This document shows, piece by piece, positions 60,093 to 62,732 of a stretch of DNA of 62,732 bases; position 1 is the first letter of the stretch; every line of letters starts with the position of its first letter. Source of the DNA: Bradyrhizobium agreste (GTDB lineage Bacteria > Pseudomonadota > Alphaproteobacteria > Rhizobiales > Xanthobacteraceae); NCBI RefSeq assembly GCF_016031625.1, contig NZ_JACCHP010000030.1:1-62732 (forward strand), given 5' to 3'. A program made the position numbers and the translations under genes. The notes under the pieces were generated by a model. It ran no database searches. It worked only from the letters and a program-made list of their open reading frames with translations, and was not told the origin of the DNA.

Positions 60093-60461
60093 ATGGTCTG
60101 GATAGGCAATTGGCGAAATCAATTCGGCTCCGTGTTGCGCATCACCGACGATGCGAACGGCCGCATCGAGGGCAGCTTCGAGACCGCGCTCGAAGACAGC
60201 GGCTTCTACGGGCAAGCGGTGCCGATCACCGGGTTTCACAGCGGCAATTGCATCGCCTTCGTCGCGGTGGGCTCGTCGGCGACGGGCGACCGGGCTGTCT
60301 CCTATACCGGACTGCTGCGTCACGGCAAGATGGAGACCGCCTGGTTCGTGATCGCAGACCAGGCGCTGAGTGCGTCCAGGGAGGGCGAACCTGCGCAGCT
60401 AAAACCGGTGAACTGGTGGCGCGCCGTGACGACGAATGTCGATACGTTCGAGCGGAGCTGA
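60093..60461 (+). CDS. Avidin/streptavidin-like protein without signal peptide
   Basis: 122 residues. The strand order and ligand positions match avidins: WIGNWRNQFGSVLRI with Asn9 and Ser13, EGSFETALEDS with Phe29 at the usual Tyr and Thr31, SYTGLL, ETAWFV with Trp84, and NWWRAVTTNVDTFER with Trp109 and Asp117 in the same 8-residue spacing as streptavidin W120/D128. No leader precedes the first strand, so the protein should stay in the cytoplasm, unlike known avidins. Start is uncertain: the best ribosome site (GGAG at 60071) is correctly spaced for an out-of-frame ATG at 60082 that makes only seven codons. Confidence 0.82.
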   Translation: MVWIGNWRNQFGSVLRITDDANGRIEGSFETALEDSGFYGQAVPITGFHSGNCIAFVAVGSSATGDRAVSYTGLLRHGKMETAWFVIADQALSASREGEPAQLKPVNWWRAVTTNVDTFERS

Positions 60462-60498
60462 GGCGCGATGCAAATTGAGCTCGGTCGGCGGTCGGGTT

Positions 60499-60523
60499 CA
60501 CCTCTCCCCGGCAGAGAGAGGTG
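60499..60523. terminator. Hairpin after the avidin-like gene
   Basis: CACCTCTC (60499-60506) and GAGAGGTG (60516-60523) form a perfect 8-bp stem. It resembles the right hairpin of the mosaic repeats at 18780 and 35706, so it may be a repeat remnant that also ends the transcript. No T-run follows. Confidence 0.5.
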
Positions 60524-60827
60524 AAGCTTCGGCTCGTATCGATTCAACCCAACTCATTCGCTTCAACCTGCCGCTCGATGGCCGGAAGGAAATCCCGAAA
60601 TCATCGTCGGGGAGGTTTTGGTGAACATAGAATCTGCTGCGTTATTGTTCCTAAAGGTCACTCATAACCTGCGCAAGCCATGGCGTCGAGAGCCGTCCTT
60701 AGCGCTCGCCAACAAGGAAAGTCGTGTTCACTTTAGCATTTGCGTGTGAACGCCAAGGTCTTCACTCAGAAATTGTCAAAGGGTGCGTAGTCGGTCCATC
60801 ACCGTCGTCATTCACGGGAACGCGGAC
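60524..60827. other. Intergenic stretch without recognised features
   Basis: About 300 bases of lower GC than the surroundings between the hairpin and the DUF1326 stop. No gene, RNA or repeat could be supported; only short chance frames are present. Confidence 0.5.
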
Positions 60828-61496
60828 TCATGCCCCAAGCCATGCCGTGAGCCTTGACCTTTCTCGAACCAAGCCATCCTGATTGAAGTGGTGAACACAA
60901 AAATGCGCCCACGAATCTTCGAACGCCATCTCCATGTCACCCGTGACCGACGTGGTACCCAGCCCGATCTCTGCGTAGGTAAACTCGAAACTGCCCCTAG
61001 GACGCGCCAGCGCAATGTGGAAGGGTTGACCATTAAACTCGTTGATCATGGGCCTGCCGCTGCTCCGCATGACGCCGGGTATCTCTACTCTGGCAGTTCT
61101 GAGTTCCAGGTCTGCTTCAAGATCAATCGGCAGAAATAATGTCTCGCAAAATTCCGAGCATGTGGACGCGAATACCGCAAAGAGATTGCTTAACGGTTCG
61201 CATGCCTCGCCCGAGATGATCGTTTCAAGCGCGATCCGCTGCGCTTTATCCGCACGCTCGTCGATAACGATCTGGCGCCGGCCGTTTCCGTCCTTGATTT
61301 CGCCGGGCCACTTGTACAGCCCTGCCCAGTTCAAGCCTGCGAGCGGCGTATCGTTGAAGTGGCCTTCAACGATGGTCCCGACGAAGGCTGACTGACAATA
61401 GCCGTGGGTACTCGGCAAGTTGAACTGGCAACCACAATTCATGGCGCAATTGCAGTTATCGTAAGTCTCGCTCTTGAATAGCCATTGATCAGCCAT
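60828..61496 (-). CDS. DUF1326 domain protein
   Basis: 222 residues from ATG 61496 with the strong site GGGGAGGAGAAGGA; a frame back to 61562 is disregarded. The start WLFKSETYDNCNCAMNCGCQ carries the family's Cys cluster (C-x-C-x3-C-x-C), then YCQSAFVGTIVEGHF and GEACEPLSNLFAVFASTCSE follow. The end FEFTYAEIGLGTTSVTG and HFCVHHFNQDGLV matches the family too. DUF1326 genes often sit next to DUF2182 metal-binding integral membrane proteins, which is not the case here. Probably metal-binding, function unknown. Confidence 0.86.
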   Translation of the reverse strand: MADQWLFKSETYDNCNCAMNCGCQFNLPSTHGYCQSAFVGTIVEGHFNDTPLAGLNWAGLYKWPGEIKDGNGRRQIVIDERADKAQRIALETIISGEACEPLSNLFAVFASTCSEFCETLFLPIDLEADLELRTARVEIPGVMRSSGRPMINEFNGQPFHIALARPRGSFEFTYAEIGLGTTSVTGDMEMAFEDSWAHFCVHHFNQDGLVRERSRLTAWLGA

Positions 61497-61807
61497 TCCT
61501 TCTCCTCCCCTTAATCCGTCGCGTCTTGTCTCTTTGAGAGGGCAACTCTTCACGATGAGCACTTCAATGTCGCCATCGTGGTTGCGAATAGGCCGGCTCT
61601 AACCGACTACGTCTGCGGCCAGAATGGCGGCAAGCCGACGCTCTACGCCCGCTTCGCTCACGGGACGCGCTCCTACTTTGGATGCGGAAGAATTGGAAGC
61701 TTAGCAGGGCTGACATGTGACTTCAACCGAGATGCCCGGATGTCCGGTTCTGGCCCCCATCTGACCTTGCCGCACTGCCCGCCCAGCGTCAGTTTTTGAC
61801 CCATCGC
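61497..61807. other. Degenerate stretch with dispersed motifs
   Basis: No intact gene. ATGTCCGGTTCTGGCCC (61740) and GTTTTTGACCC (61792) belong to a motif family also seen at 61956 and beside the inverted repeats at 54195 and 57886. These motifs often mark decayed sequence between genes in Bradyrhizobium-like genomes. Confidence 0.4.
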
Positions 61808-61948
61808 GTCCAGGGCGCCAAACCGTCCAATCTGCCGATTCAGCAGCCGACCAGTTTCCAGTTCGTCGTCAACCTTAAGACCGCGAAAACACTCGGCTTC
61901 ACCTTCCCGCCCGGGCTACTCGCCATCGCTGATCAGGTGGTTGAGTAG
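61808..61948 (+). pseudogene. C-terminal remnant of an ABC transporter substrate-binding protein
   Basis: In one frame the DNA reads QGAKPSNLPIQQPTSF, then QFVVNLKTAKTLGFTF and PPGLLAIADQVVE before TAG at 61946-61948. This is the carboxyl end of the TrpX/ABC_sub_bind family of binding proteins, which typically closes ...PTKFELVINLKTAKALGL. The upstream 280 residues are missing: the frame breaks into a dispersed motif before residue one of the remnant. A clear gene fragment. Confidence 0.8.
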
Positions 61949-62259
61949 ATGGCGCATGTCCGCTTCTGGCCCAAACCGACGAAAACCACGGTCCGTCCAA
62001 ATGCCGGCTGTCAGGGGTAGAGCGGAATTAGCAGGCGAGCGGCCAAACCGACGCGATTGACCCAAACCCGAAGTGATAACCAGCATATAGCGGGCAGTGG
62101 CCTATGTTCTTGCCATTCAGGTCTTTGCAGCGTCGAATACTTCCGAGAATAAGACATGCCGGGCGACAGCCAGTCTCGATCCAGGCGAGCGGCATTGTCG
62201 ATAGCCGCCACCATATTTGCCTGTAGGAAAGGCACAAGCGGCATAGCAATCCGGTGGCA
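61949..62259. other. Degenerate intergenic stretch
   Basis: Between the ABC remnant and the stop of the ThuA-like gene. It starts with the dispersed motif ATGTCCGCTTCTGGCCC (61956). Short frames occur on both strands without family signal. Low-level mosaic of decayed insertions is the best description. Confidence 0.4.
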
Positions 62260-62732
62260 CTAGGCCGACCTTCTCGTAGACCAGAGGATAGCGTTAGTAA
62301 GGATTTTCTGACAGCGCGGGTCCTGCCAGACCGACGCCTCGTGGCCAAGCGCCGAATAGAATACTCGCCCCTCGCCGTAAAATCGTTTCCAGGCGAGCGG
62401 CCAGCCATAGAAGCGTTGATGCACACCGGCCTTGTTGAGGTCCACCGACCTTTGGTCGAGGCGCAGGAGCACGCGTGATCCGCGATAGTCGAAGTCGCTG
62501 ATCTGGTAGATTTCATCGTTCAACTGAAACGAATTCCCCAGAAACGCCACCAGTGGATCTGCAACATCAGCCACCTCGATGGTCACACCCTGATGCCAGG
62601 GATGACCGTTGAAGTAGCCGCCGATCAGATCGAGATAGTCTGGCCAAGTGTAGAATGTGTCCGTGGCCGAATGAACGCCGAGAAAGCCACGGCCCGAGCG
62701 CACAAAGTTGAGAAGTGCTGTCTTTTGGGCGC
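62260..62732 (-). CDS. ThuA-like domain protein, 5' part cut by window edge
   Basis: 157 codons open to the window edge, ending at 62260. Read from the edge, AQKTALLNFVRSGRGF is followed by LGVHSATDTFYTWPDYLDL and IGGYFNGHPW. Later YGEGRVFYSALGHEASVW and QKILTNAILWS match the ThuA fold, a class I amidotransferase-like domain without the catalytic Cys. ThuA proteins act in trehalose/maltose-related sugar use or as 3-keto-sugar enzymes; the exact role here is unknown. About 70-80 amino-terminal residues are missing beyond the edge. Confidence 0.85.
   Translation of the reverse strand, partial: AQKTALLNFVRSGRGFLGVHSATDTFYTWPDYLDLIGGYFNGHPWHQGVTIEVADVADPLVAFLGNSFQLNDEIYQISDFDYRGSRVLLRLDQRSVDLNKAGVHQRFYGWPLAWKRFYGEGRVFYSALGHEASVWQDPRCQKILTNAILWSTRRSA

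Overview
The window looks like chromosome from a Bradyrhizobium-type alphaproteobacterium (Nitrobacteraceae). This is inferred from the uniformly high GC with long antisense open frames, Rhizobiales-style palindromic repeats (AGCATGATC...GATCATGCT, CGTCATTCCGGGGCG...), a DUF1236 protein, many solute-binding proteins of the TctC and TAXI types, and an ABC substrate-binding remnant of a kind very common in that genus. No tRNA, rRNA, CRISPR array or replication gene was seen.

Layout. 1-883: left-edge IS110-family transposase fragment and a repeat. 884-4890 (minus): a compact four-gene operon for a membrane-anchored coiled-coil/Sel1-like protein, a TAXI-type binding protein, a VasI-like secreted protein and a secreted DsrE-like protein. 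5178-5685: two very small genes. 5848-12375: two divergent AraC regulators followed by a hydrolase, an NDH-2-like flavoprotein, an MBL hydrolase and an SDR, which reads as a stress or detoxification operon. 12776-14380: orphan B12-binding radical SAM enzyme. 14722-17370: two-subunit molybdenum hydroxylase. 17475-20948: partial thiosulfate-oxidation cluster (SoxF-like flavoprotein, SoxX, SoxY, SoxZ, SoxA) with no soxB or soxCD here and an unusual SoxY carboxyl terminus. 21029-24110: sugar-type ABC transporter without its ATPase. 24141-26525 (minus): PPi-type phosphofructokinase and archaeal-type FBP aldolase/phosphatase.

26793-37492 holds an NCS2-like permease with a cysteine hydrolase, a hotdog-like protein, a 1158-residue indolepyruvate ferredoxin oxidoreductase, a trypsin/PDZ protease, and a GMC oxidoreductase with a gluconate-dehydrogenase-subunit-3-like partner. 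38855-42702 (minus) is cyoABCD, the bo3-type quinol oxidase. 42953-52746 carries an SDR, a PQQ-type sugar dehydrogenase, urate hydroxylase PuuD, a VOC protein, an L,D-transpeptidase divergent from a lytic transglycosylase, a DUF1236 protein, a NUDIX hydrolase and a TctC-family binding protein.

53174-62732 is the most mosaic part: an overlapping pair of unknown genes; a SAM-cyclase-ATPase-TPR gene bracketed by an exact 18-bp inverted repeat; a small membrane protein; a CYTH-CHAD protein followed by an avidin-like gene; a DUF1326 protein; a degenerate stretch with an ABC binding-protein remnant; and a ThuA-like gene cut by the right edge.

The strongest candidates for something undescribed are the avidin-like gene without a signal peptide next to CYTH-CHAD, the four-gene 884-4890 operon, the inverted-repeat-bounded cyclase gene, the PPi-PFK plus FBPA/P pair, the modified SoxY tail, and a structured repeat (hairpin plus TACTGTGCATGGGG) present twice. 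All functions come from reading the sequence; no database search was possible.
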